From contig NZ_JBFCVK010000003.1 in NCBI RefSeq assembly GCF_040712085.1, forward strand, positions 1-64,000: a DNA stretch of 64,000 nucleotides, given 5' to 3'. The first letter of the stretch is position 1, and each line of letters opens with the position of its first letter. The stretch is from Aquibaculum sediminis. Its GTDB lineage: Bacteria > Pseudomonadota > Alphaproteobacteria > Kiloniellales > DSM-21159. The position numbers and the translations under genes are program-made. Positions 55,424-64,000 of the stretch are shown here, piece by piece. Below the pieces are notes generated by a model that was given only the letters and a program-made list of their open reading frames with translations, searched no databases and was not told the DNA's origin.

Positions 55424-56548
55424 TCAAGCCAGGCTGCCGATGGTCTTGCGGAAGTGGGAGAGGGTGTAGGCGAAGAGCAGGCCACCGATGAGGATCAGCG
55501 CCAGGAACTGCGGCCAGACAAGGGCGAAGCCGGCGCCCCGGAAAAGAATCGCCTGGGCCAGCATGACGAAGTGGGTGGTGGGGGCCCCCAGCATGATGAA
55601 CTGGACGATCTCCGGCATGCTCTCGCGCGGCGTGCTGCCGCCCGAAAGCATCTGCAGCGGCAACAACACCAGGATCAGAAGCATGCCGAACTGCGGCATG
55701 GAACGCGCCAGGGTGGCGAGAAAGATGCCCAGGGCAGTGGTGGCAAAGAGGTGCAGCGCGGTTCCGGCGAGAAAGAGCGCGATGGAGCCCTCGATCGGCA
55801 CCTCCATCAGCCCCTGCACCACGACGGCGAGGGAAAAGCTGGCGGCGACCAGCACCACCAGCCCCATGGAAAGCACCTTGCTGGTCATGATCTCGAAGGG
55901 CGTGACCGGCATGACCAACAGATGCTCGATGGTGCCATGCTCGCGCTCGCGGATCAGCGCGGCGCCGGTCAGGATGATCGAGAGCATGGTGACGTTGTTG
56001 ATCACCTGCACGATGCCGCCGAACCAGGCCGGATTGAGCTCCGGATTGAAGCGCGCCCGCTCGACCAGCGTCACCGGAAGCTCGGGTATGGCGCGATAGC
56101 CCTGGGCAAACTCCTGGACTTCGGCACTGACGATACTGCTGACATAGCCGGTGCCGGTGAAGGCCTGACTCATGCGCGTAGCATCGACGTTGAGCTGAAC
56201 CGCCGGATTGCGCCCCGCCAGCAGGTCGCGCTGAAACTCTGCGGGAATGTTGAGCGCGAAGGTGTCCAGCCCCGCATCCATGCGCGCGTCCATCTCCGCA
56301 TGGTCGATCAGCGATGGCTCCAGGAAGAAGGGCGGATAAAAGGCATCGATGATGCGAAAGGACAGCGGCGAACGATCCTCATCGATGATGGCAATGGGCG
56401 CCTTGTTCAGGGTCTCCGGCATGGCGGTTGCCGCGGTGTAGACCGAGAAGGTGAAGGAATAGACGATCAGCACCAGCATGACCGAGTCGCGCAGCAGCCC
56501 GCGCAGCTCCTTCACCCCCAGGAACCAGATGTTGGCCAGGCTGCGCAT
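55424..56548 (-). CDS. ABC-2 type transporter permease (YhhJ-like)
   Basis: A 374-residue export permease of the ABC-2 family. It has one N-terminal helix (VMLVLIVYSFTFSVYTAATA), a large periplasmic domain (about 45-180, with AIIDEDRSPLSFRIIDAFYPP), then five helices including VINNVTMLSIILTGAALIREREHGTIEHLLVMPVTPFEIM read in parts, which is the ABC-2 signature. It is the last gene of a HlyD-RbbA-YhhJ operon and most likely pairs with the permease half fused to the ATPase upstream, four bases away. Confidence 0.92.
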   Translation of the reverse strand: MRSLANIWFLGVKELRGLLRDSVMLVLIVYSFTFSVYTAATAMPETLNKAPIAIIDEDRSPLSFRIIDAFYPPFFLEPSLIDHAEMDARMDAGLDTFALNIPAEFQRDLLAGRNPAVQLNVDATRMSQAFTGTGYVSSIVSAEVQEFAQGYRAIPELPVTLVERARFNPELNPAWFGGIVQVINNVTMLSIILTGAALIREREHGTIEHLLVMPVTPFEIMTSKVLSMGLVVLVAASFSLAVVVQGLMEVPIEGSIALFLAGTALHLFATTALGIFLATLARSMPQFGMLLILVLLPLQMLSGGSTPRESMPEIVQFIMLGAPTTHFVMLAQAILFRGAGFALVWPQFLALILIGGLLFAYTLSHFRKTIGSLA

Positions 56549-56552
56549 GGCC

Positions 56553-59333
56553 TCAGCGCTCCTGCTTCTTCAACAGCACAACGCTGAGGCCGATCAGCAC
56601 CGGCACGGCGATGAGCAGCGGCACAAAGGCCGCCTGCAGGTCGGCAAAGCCCAAGCCCTTGGCGAAGGTGCCGCGCGCGATGGTGAGGTGGTGCGTGGTG
56701 GGGTAGAGCGCGCCGATCACCGCACCGGCCCCTTCCAGGGAGGAGACGGGATCGATCATGCCCGAGAACTGCACCGCCGGAAGCATGGTCAGGACCGCCG
56801 TTCCAAAAAGCGCGGCGATCTGGCTGCGCATGAAGGAGGAGATGAGCAGGCCGATGGCGGTCGTGGCGCTGACGTAGATCAGGGTTGCCAGCAGCAGCGT
56901 GAGGAAGCTTCCGGTCATGGGCACGCCGAAGAGGGTGACCGCCAGGACCCAAAGCGTCAGGAAATTCACCATCGCCAGCGCGATGTAAGGCAACTGCTTG
57001 CCGACGAGAAACTCGAGGCGCGTTACCGGCGTGACATAGAGATTGACGATGGAGCCCAGTTCCTTTTCCCGAACCACGCTCATCGCCGCCAGCATGGCGG
57101 GAAAGAGGACCAGCAGGATCGGGATGACGGCCGGGACGATCGACACCAGGCTTTCCACGTTCGGATTGTAGCGATAGCGCGTCTCGATGGTGAAAAGCTC
57201 GGAAGACTGGTTGGCAGCCTGGCTTTCAGCGAGCCGCTGGCTCAGCCAGTGGGCATGCATGCCCTGGACATAACCGCGCACCGTTTCGGCATGCTGCGGC
57301 ATAGAGCCGTCGATCCAGGCGCCGATCTCCACCGCGTGTCCGCGGGCGACATCGCGGGCGAAGCCGGGCGGAATTTCGAGCGCTAGACTGATCTCGCCGC
57401 TGCGCATGCGCGAGTCCAGCTCGGCGTGGCTGGCAAGCGGCTCTCGCTCGATGAAGTAGCGCGATCCGGACAGGCCGAGCGTGTAATCGCGGCTGGTGGT
57501 GGTCTGATCGCGGTCGAGCACGGCAAAGGTGAGATCCTCCACATCCATGGTGATTCCGTAGCCCATGATGAACAGCAGCAGCACGCTGCCGAGCAGGGCC
57601 AGGGTTGCGCGGATGGGGTCGCGGCGCAGTTCCAGGGCTTCGCGCCGCGTGTAGCTGAACAGCCGACGCGGGTCGAAAGATCGGTCGGAGGCGCTTTCCG
57701 CCACGGCGGTGGCGGGGACGTCGAAGGAAGCCGTAGCGCGGGTGGCCTCCTTACCCTCCCCGTCCCCCTCCTCGTCGACGGCCTTCTGCAGATAGTGGAC
57801 GAAGGCCTCCTCCAGAGTCTCGGAGTTGCTCCTTTCCTGGAGCGCCGCCGGCGTGTCGCTCACCAGCACCTCGCCCGCGTGCATCAGGGAGATGCGGTCG
57901 CAGCGTTCAGCCTCGTTCATGAAGTGGGTCGAAACGAAGATGGTGACGCCATCGCGGCGCGAGAGTTCGATCAGGTGCCGCCAGAAGGCATCGCGCGCCA
58001 CCGGGTCCACGCCCGAGGTGGGCTCGTCCAGGATCAAGAGCTCCGGCTCATGGATCAGAGCCACCGCCAGTGAGAGGCGCTGGCGCAGACCCAGCGGCAG
58101 CTTCCCCGGCAGGGCGTCGAGGACCTCGTTCAACTCGAAGCGTTCGGCCAGGGTGGCCACCCGTTCCGGGATCCGCCCCGCCGGCACCTGGAAGAGGCGC
58201 GCGTGGAGTTCAAGGTTCTGGCGCACGCTCAGCTCGCCATAGAGCGAGAAACTCTGGGTCATGTAGCCGACCCGGCGACGGGCCTCGATGTCCTGGGCAT
58301 CCACCTGCTGCCCGAAGAGCCAGGCCTCGCCTTCGGTGGCCGGCAACAGCCCGGTCAGGATCTTCATGGTGGTGGTCTTGCCGCAGCCGTTGGAGCCGAG
58401 GAATCCGAAGATCTCGCCGCGGCGGATGCGGAAGGTGACCTGGTTCACAGCGACGAAATCGCCGAAACGCTTGGTCAGATCGCGCGCCTCGATCGCTACG
58501 GGGGCGTCCTCGCCCGCGGGACGCGGCGTGATCTCCACCGGCTTGTGCAGCCGGCGCTTCTCCTCGGGCAGGAGTGCGATGAAGGCGGCCTCGAGCGAGG
58601 CGGCACCGCTGGCCTCCTGGAGATCCTGCGGGCTACCCTGGGCAAGCAGGCGCCCCTCGTCCATGGCGAAGAGCCAGTCGAAGCGCGCGGCTTCTTCCGT
58701 ATAGGCCGTGGCCACCAGCAGGCTCATGCCCGGCCGCTGGCTGCGGATATGCTCGATCAGCTCCCAGAACTGGCGCCGGGAGAGTGGATCGACGCCCGTG
58801 GTCGGCTCGTCGAGAATCAGGAGAGCCGGGTCGTGAATCAGGGCGCAGCAGAGGCTGAGTTTCTGCTTCATGCCGCCCGAGAGCTTGCCGGCCGGTCGAT
58901 CGGGAAAGGGCGCAAGCCCCGTGGCCTCGAGCAGGAGCGCGATGCGTTGCGCGCGCTCCGCGCTGCTGTGGCCGAAGAGGCGGCCAAAAAAATCGACGTT
59001 CTCGAAGACCGAAAGGGTCGGATAGAGGTTTCGGCCCAGCCCCTGGGGCATGTAAGCGATGCGCGGCCCCAGCGCGCGTCGCTGGACCGCATCGGCCATA
59101 TCACAGCCGAGCACCTCGACCTGGCCCTTTTGGATCTGCCGTGCGCCTGCAATCAGGGCCAGCAGGCTCGACTTGCCCACCCCGTCCGGTCCGATGAGGC
59201 CGACCATTTGCCCCGCCGGTACCGCAAGGCCGACACCGTCGAGGGCCAGGGTGCGCCCGTAGGCCAGCGTTACGTCTTGCAGCGTGGCGACCGGCGGAAG
59301 CTGCGCCGACCCGGAAACGGCAGCGCTGCTCAT
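56553..59333 (-). CDS. RbbA-like ABC transporter: two ATPase domains fused to permease
   Basis: A 926-residue fusion matching the RbbA/YhiH architecture. NBD1 (about 15-240) has Walker A GPDGVGKSS, signature LSGGM and Walker B LLILDEPTTGVDP. NBD2 (about 270-500) has GSNGCGKTT and LLILDEPTSGVDP, but its signature is degenerate (LPLGLRQ), as in exporters with one strong and one weak site. The rest is an ABC-2 permease (about 555-926). The ATG at 59333 overlaps the HlyD stop by 4 bp. In E. coli the homologue was described as ribosome-associated; an export role is the simpler reading here. Confidence 0.92.
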   Translation of the reverse strand: MSSAAVSGSAQLPPVATLQDVTLAYGRTLALDGVGLAVPAGQMVGLIGPDGVGKSSLLALIAGARQIQKGQVEVLGCDMADAVQRRALGPRIAYMPQGLGRNLYPTLSVFENVDFFGRLFGHSSAERAQRIALLLEATGLAPFPDRPAGKLSGGMKQKLSLCCALIHDPALLILDEPTTGVDPLSRRQFWELIEHIRSQRPGMSLLVATAYTEEAARFDWLFAMDEGRLLAQGSPQDLQEASGAASLEAAFIALLPEEKRRLHKPVEITPRPAGEDAPVAIEARDLTKRFGDFVAVNQVTFRIRRGEIFGFLGSNGCGKTTTMKILTGLLPATEGEAWLFGQQVDAQDIEARRRVGYMTQSFSLYGELSVRQNLELHARLFQVPAGRIPERVATLAERFELNEVLDALPGKLPLGLRQRLSLAVALIHEPELLILDEPTSGVDPVARDAFWRHLIELSRRDGVTIFVSTHFMNEAERCDRISLMHAGEVLVSDTPAALQERSNSETLEEAFVHYLQKAVDEEGDGEGKEATRATASFDVPATAVAESASDRSFDPRRLFSYTRREALELRRDPIRATLALLGSVLLLFIMGYGITMDVEDLTFAVLDRDQTTTSRDYTLGLSGSRYFIEREPLASHAELDSRMRSGEISLALEIPPGFARDVARGHAVEIGAWIDGSMPQHAETVRGYVQGMHAHWLSQRLAESQAANQSSELFTIETRYRYNPNVESLVSIVPAVIPILLVLFPAMLAAMSVVREKELGSIVNLYVTPVTRLEFLVGKQLPYIALAMVNFLTLWVLAVTLFGVPMTGSFLTLLLATLIYVSATTAIGLLISSFMRSQIAALFGTAVLTMLPAVQFSGMIDPVSSLEGAGAVIGALYPTTHHLTIARGTFAKGLGFADLQAAFVPLLIAVPVLIGLSVVLLKKQER

Positions 59334-60400
59334 GGCTGCAGGGTGAGCGCCAGCCAATCGGGCCAATCGACCTCGGGGTCGAGACGGATGTAGGCCACGC
59401 CCGGCAGTCCGGTCTTCACCTGAGTGATATGCTCTTCCAGCAAGCGCGGGTCGATGCGCGCGCGCACGCGAAACATCAGCTTCTCCCGCTCGTCCGCGGT
59501 TTCGACCGTTCTCGGCGTAAACTGCGCCACGTCGGCGACGAAACTGACCCGCGCCGGGATGACGTGCTCCGGTGCGGCATCCATCACCAGACGCACCTCG
59601 CTGCCGATGGCCACCCGTCCCGCCTCGCTCGTGGGCAGGAAGACCGTCATATAAACGTCCGCCAGGTCCACCAGGTTGAGCACCCGCCCGCCGGCCGGCA
59701 GCACTTCGCCGAGCTGGGCCACGCGGTACTGAACCCGGCCGTTGCGCGGCGCGCGCAGCAGGCTGTCGTCGAGGTCCGCCTGAACGCGCTCGATCGTGGC
59801 AGCCACCGCCTCCACCTCCGCCTCAGCATCGACGATGCGGGCTTCGGCCGCAGCGATCGCCGCTTCCGCGGCCGCCACCTGGGCTTCGGCCGCGCTCACC
59901 GCGGCGCGGGCGCCCTGGGTCTGCGCCCGATCATCATCCAGGCGCTGCACCGGCACCGTGCCCCGCGGCGCCAGCTCTTCCGAGCGCGCAAGGCGCCGCT
60001 CAGCCGCGTCGAGCTCCGCTTCGCGCTGGGCCACCACGGCTTCGGCCGCGGCCTTCTCGGCGCGTCTCTGAGTCACGAGGCTGCCCGCCGTCCCGACCGC
60101 AATCTCGGCACGCCGGAACTGCGCCTGTGCTTCGCGCAGCTGGGCATCGAGCACCGCCGTGTCCATGCGCGCCAGCACCTGACCCGCTTCGACGAAATCC
60201 CCTTCGTTCGCCAGAATCTCGGTGATGCGGCCCGGCGTTCTTGTGGCGACATCAATCTCCACCGCCTCGATGCGCCCATTGCCGCTGGCGAAACCGGCCG
60301 GCAAATCCTGATCGCCGAGACCCTGCCAAAGATAGGCGCCCGCGGCGAGCACCAGAACCAAGAGCAGCAACAGGATCCAGCTTTTGCCGGAGAGCCGCAT
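59330..60400 (-). CDS. HlyD-family periplasmic adaptor (YhiI-like)
   Basis: A 356-residue membrane-fusion protein with an N-terminal anchor (SWILLLLLVLVLAAGAYLW), a barrel-sandwich domain (IEAVEIDVATRTPGRITEILANEGDFVEAGQVLARMD in parts), a very Ala/Glu-rich coiled coil (about 75-200, AAEAQVAAAEAAIAAAEARI), and a beta-barrel domain (DVYMTVFLPTSEAGRVAIG). It starts at the ATG 60400; the open frame upstream is antisense to arcC. First gene of the exporter operon, 61 bp after arcC on the same strand, so read-through from the arc genes is possible. Confidence 0.92.
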   Translation of the reverse strand: MRLSGKSWILLLLLVLVLAAGAYLWQGLGDQDLPAGFASGNGRIEAVEIDVATRTPGRITEILANEGDFVEAGQVLARMDTAVLDAQLREAQAQFRRAEIAVGTAGSLVTQRRAEKAAAEAVVAQREAELDAAERRLARSEELAPRGTVPVQRLDDDRAQTQGARAAVSAAEAQVAAAEAAIAAAEARIVDAEAEVEAVAATIERVQADLDDSLLRAPRNGRVQYRVAQLGEVLPAGGRVLNLVDLADVYMTVFLPTSEAGRVAIGSEVRLVMDAAPEHVIPARVSFVADVAQFTPRTVETADEREKLMFRVRARIDPRLLEEHITQVKTGLPGVAYIRLDPEVDWPDWLALTLQP

Positions 60401-60461
60401 CACAGAACCCCGCCCGGAAGGAAGAGCCAGCACCGACAGTGCGAGCGGACTGTCGAGGCCG

Positions 60462-61376
60462 TCAAGGCTCCTGCTGCACCAGCGTGCCGCTGCGCCCCTC
60501 CAGAATCGCCCGCGCCTCCTCGAGGCGGCCGATCCCCGCCAAGCGGCCAGGGGTGGATGCGAAACTGCTGGCTGCCTCCACCTTCGGGCCCATGGACCCG
60601 GCCGGGAACTGCATGCGCGCCAACTCTTCCGGCGTGGCCCTGCGCAGCGGGCGCTGCTCGGCCGTGCCCCAGTCGAGGAACACCGCCTCGACATCGGTCA
60701 GCATCAGGAAGGCCTCCGCCTCCAATTCACGGGCGAGCAGTCCGGCCGCGTGATCCTTGTCAATCACCGCCTCGATGCCTTCCATCTCGCCGGAATCGTT
60801 GCGCACCACCGGAATGCCGCCGCCGCCGGCACACACGACGATGACGCCGCCTTCGACCAGCAGGCGGATGGCTCCAATCTGCGTGATCCGCTTGGGTGCC
60901 GGCGAAGGGACGACGCGGCGCCAACTGCCCGGTTTCTCCTCGACCAGCGGCCAGTCGTGGGCGCTGCGCACCCGTTCGGCGGCCGCGTCATCATAAACCG
61001 GGCCGATGGGCTTTTCCGGCTTCAGGAAGGCGCGATCACCGCGATCCACCTCGATCTGAGTCAGCAGGGTCGCACAGTTTCGCTCCGGCGGCAGGGCATT
61101 GACCAGTTCCTGCTCGACCAGATAGCCGATCATGCCGACGCTCTCGGCTCCAAGAATATCGAGCGGATAGGGCTCCACATCCTGATAGGCGGCGGCCTGC
61201 AGGGCCAGCAGGCCGACCTGCGGTCCGTTGCCGTGCGCCACGATGATCTCATGGTCTCGCGCCAGGTCGGCCAGCGCCCGGGCAGCGTGACGCACATTGC
61301 TGCGCTGCACCTCGGCGGTCATGGGCTCGCCCCGCTTGAGCAAGGCGTTGCCGCCCAGTGCGACCACGATGCGCAT
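60462..61376 (-). CDS. arcC: Carbamate kinase
   Basis: Transfers phosphate from carbamoyl phosphate to ADP, the ATP-yielding last step of the arginine deiminase pathway. The 304-residue protein has MRIVVALGGNALLKRGEP, AHGNGPQVGLLALQ, the nucleotide block CAGGGGIPVV and IDKDHAAGLLARELEAEAFLMLTDV, and ends with FPAGSMGPKVEAA, all family signatures. It starts one base after the arcB stop codon and is the fourth gene of the run. Confidence 0.97.
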   Translation of the reverse strand: MRIVVALGGNALLKRGEPMTAEVQRSNVRHAARALADLARDHEIIVAHGNGPQVGLLALQAAAYQDVEPYPLDILGAESVGMIGYLVEQELVNALPPERNCATLLTQIEVDRGDRAFLKPEKPIGPVYDDAAAERVRSAHDWPLVEEKPGSWRRVVPSPAPKRITQIGAIRLLVEGGVIVVCAGGGGIPVVRNDSGEMEGIEAVIDKDHAAGLLARELEAEAFLMLTDVEAVFLDWGTAEQRPLRRATPEELARMQFPAGSMGPKVEAASSFASTPGRLAGIGRLEEARAILEGRSGTLVQQEP

Positions 61377-61377
61377 G

Positions 61378-62379
61378 TCAGCCTCCTATGGTGGCGGTCA
61401 GAACCGCCTTGATGGTGTGCATCCGATTCTCTGCCTGGTCGAAAACAACGGAGGCCTCCGACTCGAAGACCTCCTCGCTCACCTCCATGCAGTCGATCCC
61501 GAACTGCTGGAAGATCTTCTCGCCGATCTCGGTTTCCCGGTTATGGAAGGCCGGCAGGCAGTGCAGGAACTTGGCATGGGGATTGCCTGTGGCGGCCATG
61601 ATGTCCGAGGTCACGCGGTAGGGCGTGAGCAGCTTGATCCGCTCCTCCCAGACCGAATCCGGCTCTCCCATGGACACCCAGACGTCGGTGTAGACGTAGT
61701 CGCAGCCCTTCGCGGCCTCCTTGGGATCCTCGGTCAGGGTGATCTTCGCTCCGGTCTGCTGCGCGATTGCGCGGCAGTGGTCGACCAGTTCCTGGTCCGG
61801 CCAGCAGGCTTTCGGCGCGCCCAGGCGCACATCCATGCCGATCTGCGCCGCCCCGGCCATCAGCGAGTTGCCCATGTTGTTGCCGGCATCACCCAGGAAG
61901 CAGAAGGTGATCTGCGAGAGATGCTTGCGGGTGTACTCGCGCATGGTGAGGAAGTCGGCGAGGATCTGCGTGGGGTGAAACTCGTCGGTCAAACCGTTGT
62001 AGACCGGCACCCCGGAATGGGCGGCCAATGCTTCCGCCATGGTGTGCCCGAAGCCGCGGTATTCGATGGCATCATAGACGCGGCCGAGCACCCGCGCGGT
62101 GTCCTTCATCGACTCCTTCTTGCCGATCTGCGTGCCCGTGGGCCCGAGATAGGTGACGTGCGCGCCCTGGTCATAGGCGGCGACCTCGAAGCCGGTGCGG
62201 GTGCGGGTGGAGTCCTTCTCGAAGATCAGCGCGATGTTCTTGCCCTTGAGCTTCTGCTGCTCGTAGCCACCGTACTTGGCCTGCTTGAGCGAGGCGGAGA
62301 GCTTGAGGAGAAAGCGGATCTCCTGCGGCGTGAAATCGAGCAGCTTGAGAAAGCTGCGACCGTGCAGGTTCACAGGCAT
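61378..62379 (-). CDS. arcB: Ornithine carbamoyltransferase (catabolic type by context)
   Basis: Splits citrulline into ornithine and carbamoyl phosphate, or the reverse. The 333-residue protein has the carbamoyl-phosphate site STRTRT (57-62), GPTGTQIGKKESMKDTARVLGR, and the ornithine-site HCLPAFHN (about 271). KESMKDTARVLGR and the 333-residue length are typical of the catabolic/E. coli-type enzyme. Sequence alone cannot exclude use in biosynthesis, but its place between arcA and arcC makes a catabolic role likely. Confidence 0.95.
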   Translation of the reverse strand: MPVNLHGRSFLKLLDFTPQEIRFLLKLSASLKQAKYGGYEQQKLKGKNIALIFEKDSTRTRTGFEVAAYDQGAHVTYLGPTGTQIGKKESMKDTARVLGRVYDAIEYRGFGHTMAEALAAHSGVPVYNGLTDEFHPTQILADFLTMREYTRKHLSQITFCFLGDAGNNMGNSLMAGAAQIGMDVRLGAPKACWPDQELVDHCRAIAQQTGAKITLTEDPKEAAKGCDYVYTDVWVSMGEPDSVWEERIKLLTPYRVTSDIMAATGNPHAKFLHCLPAFHNRETEIGEKIFQQFGIDCMEVSEEVFESEASVVFDQAENRMHTIKAVLTATIGG

Positions 62380-62390
62380 GGTGTGCTCCC

Positions 62391-63617
62391 TCAGATTGGA
62401 TCGCGGATCAATGGACAGGTCATGCAGTGGCCACCGCCGCGGCCGCGCCCCAGTTCCGCGCCTGGCACGGTGATCACCTCAACCCCCGCCTTGCGCAGCA
62501 GGGTGTTGGTGTAGACGTTGCGGTCGTAGCCGACGACCACGCCGGGCTCGAGGGCGATCACGTTGTTGCCGTCGTCCCACTGCTCGCGCTCGCGGACATA
62601 GGCGTCGCCACCGGTCTGCACCACGCGCAGCTGCTTGAAACCCAGCGCTTCGGCCACGACCTCGGTGAGCGGCCGCTCTTCCGCCCGCACGTCGATCCGC
62701 CCCGGCTTGTCGCCCGGGCGCAGGGAAAAGGCCTGAATGACGTCCACCACGTCGGAGAAGACCGTCACCAGATCGCGGTCACAGAAGGTGAAGACCGTAT
62801 CGAGGTGCATGCTGGCGCGCTCGATGGGCAGGCGACAGGCAATGACCCGATCGGCCGCCCCTTGTGCGAAAAGCGCCCGGGCGATCTGGCCGGTGGCGTG
62901 CGCCGTCGTGCGCTCGCCCATGCCGATCAGGACGGTGCGATTGCCGATGGGCATGATGTCGCCGCCCTCGGCCGTGGCCTTGCCGAAGCTTTGATCGGGA
63001 TCGCCCCACCAGACCGGGAAGCCGGCGTCACGGAAGTCGGGGTGGAAGCGGTAGATCGCGGCAATGTTGACCGTTTCCAGCTGCCGGGCGTTCCACTTCA
63101 TGGGGTTGAGCGTCACCCCTTCGTAGATCCAGCAGGTCGTGTCGCGGGTGAAGAGGTGGTTGGGCAGGGGCGGCAGGATGAACTCCTCCGGTACCAGCAC
63201 CGAGGCCACCACACTGTCGGGCGCCACCGGCAGCTCCGCCTTGCTCATCCCGCCGATGAGCAGTCGCGAGAGCTGATCGGCATCCATTTCCATCAGGTAG
63301 GCGTGGAGATCGTCAGCCAGGCCGACGCCGACGCTGTTGTCATTCACCCGGCGATCGAGCAGCCAGCGCCGAGCCTCCGGGATCTTCATGGTCTCGGTCA
63401 AAAGCTCGCGCAGGAAGACCACTTCGACACCCCGGTGCCGCATCGCATCGACGAAAGTGAGGTGCTCCACCCGGGCCTGCTTGACCCAGATCACGTCGTC
63501 GAACAGCAGCTCCTCGCGGTTCGCGGGCGTCAGCCGGGCCAGCGCCGTGCCGGGGCGGTGCACCAGGACGCGGCGCAGTTTTCCGACTTCCGAGTGCACG
63601 CCATAGGTTTGTGCCAT
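62391..63617 (-). CDS. arcA: Arginine deiminase
   Basis: Hydrolyses arginine to citrulline and ammonia, giving energy and acid resistance. The 408-residue protein has HSEVGKLRRVLVHRPG at the start, the FTRDTTCWI block, and the catalytic Cys398 in GGGHCMTCPLIRDPI at the end, the position of Cys406 in the Pseudomonas enzyme. Catalytic His and Asp/Glu lie in ERASMHLDTVFTF. It lies between the carrier gene (12 bp) and arcB (11 bp). Confidence 0.97.
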   Translation of the reverse strand: MAQTYGVHSEVGKLRRVLVHRPGTALARLTPANREELLFDDVIWVKQARVEHLTFVDAMRHRGVEVVFLRELLTETMKIPEARRWLLDRRVNDNSVGVGLADDLHAYLMEMDADQLSRLLIGGMSKAELPVAPDSVVASVLVPEEFILPPLPNHLFTRDTTCWIYEGVTLNPMKWNARQLETVNIAAIYRFHPDFRDAGFPVWWGDPDQSFGKATAEGGDIMPIGNRTVLIGMGERTTAHATGQIARALFAQGAADRVIACRLPIERASMHLDTVFTFCDRDLVTVFSDVVDVIQAFSLRPGDKPGRIDVRAEERPLTEVVAEALGFKQLRVVQTGGDAYVREREQWDDGNNVIALEPGVVVGYDRNVYTNTLLRKAGVEVITVPGAELGRGRGGGHCMTCPLIRDPI

Positions 63618-63629
63618 CGTTGAGGCTCC

Positions 63630-64000
63630 TTAGAACAGGGCGGCGAGACTGAGGCACGCCATGATGATGACGGTCAGAATCAGCAGCAGCGGCCACATGA
63701 AGCGCAGCCAGCGCTCATAGGGCACGCGGGCAATCGCCAATCCCCCCATGACGACAGCGAATGTGGGGTTGATCAGGTTCACCAGGCCATTGGCCGACTG
63801 GTAGGCCGTAACCACAAGGTGGCGACCGACGCCGGCGAAATCCGCGACTGGCGCCAGGATTGGCATGCTGAGCACCGCCAGGCCCGAGGATGAGGGCACG
63901 AAGAAGGACAGCCCCACCTCCAGCCAAAAGATGACGTTTATGAACATCACCTCGGACAGGCCGGACACCGTCAGTTCGGCCGAGTGCAGGATCGTATCGG
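63630..64000 (-). CDS. YfcC-family amino-acid/ornithine carrier, partial
   Basis: C-terminal fragment (about 123 residues) of a gene that continues beyond the right edge. The visible part reads DTILHSAEL, LGLSFFVPSSSGLAVLSMPILAPVADFAGV and ATAYQSANGLVNLINPTFAVVMGGLAIARVPYERWLRF in pieces, with three to four membrane helices. This matches the YfcC/ArcD-like family of the C4-dicarboxylate-anaerobic-carrier group. Ahead of arcA-arcB-arcC it most likely exchanges arginine for ornithine. Confidence 0.88.
   Translation of the reverse strand, partial: DTILHSAELTVSGLSEVMFINVIFWLEVGLSFFVPSSSGLAVLSMPILAPVADFAGVGRHLVVTAYQSANGLVNLINPTFAVVMGGLAIARVPYERWLRFMWPLLLILTVIIMACLSLAALF

Overview
The window looks like chromosomal DNA of a GC-rich alphaproteobacterium, probably from a Rhodospirillales-like lineage. 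The evidence is synteny and marker families: a rodZ-ispG-hisS-prfA-prmC-DUF4167-clpB block next to ptsP, lysC and ubiG, an ileS-lspA-DUF3035-M16-M16 block, a carD/fdxA pair, and DUF4167 and DUF3035, which are mostly alphaproteobacterial. The genus cannot be fixed from the sequence alone. A glutamyl-tRNA reductase gene (hemA, C5 haem route) sits inside the core block between hisS and prfA, which is uncommon for this class.

Layout. 0.5-5 kb: an M23 cell-wall peptidase converging on clpB, with a heat-shock-like promoter and a structured, terminator-ended candidate small RNA upstream of clpB. 5-24 kb: a MOSC protein, a secreted unknown and the housekeeping run on the minus strand (translation termination, haem, His-tRNA, isoprenoids, cell shape, nitrogen PTS, aspartokinase), then ubiG, two M16 peptidases, a DUF3035 lipoprotein, lspA and ileS. 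27-32 kb: a cupin protein and a minus-strand TRAP transporter/SDR/MaoC cluster that suggests uptake and oxidation of an organic acid. 32-40.5 kb: a tandem cold-shock protein, a metallophosphoesterase-like protein that has lost its metal ligands, carD, fdxA, a gamma-glutamyltransferase-like lipoprotein without its catalytic threonine, and three envelope genes (M48-TPR protease, DsbA-like oxidoreductase, AmiC-type amidase).

40.5-43.4 kb is the most interesting segment. After tRNA-Met, a promoter and a strong terminator frame three genes: a small secreted Asn/Thr-rich protein, a CsgG/HfaB-family outer-membrane secretion lipoprotein with a long acidic tail, and a secreted 223-residue protein with an internal duplication. 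The two small proteins share a repeat of the form A-x-G-A-[ILV]-N-x-T. I read this as a candidate diverged curli-like or holdfast-like fibre export system.

43.4-55.4 kb is an accessory region starting at tRNA-Ser(CGA): an ISAs1-like transposase remnant, OsmC, two GlxA-type AraC regulators, a VOC protein, a SnoaL-like secreted protein, a methyltransferase, and a TetR-MFP-RND efflux operon. The efflux operon is bracketed by an intact DUF4188 gene and a fossil of a second copy. 55.4-64 kb (minus strand): a YhhJ/RbbA/HlyD exporter operon and the arginine deiminase pathway (carrier-arcA-arcB-arcC). The carrier gene runs off the right edge.

Many genes start with GTG or TTG, and several operons use 1-4 bp stop/start overlaps. 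Statements about function come from family resemblance read by eye; no database search was run.
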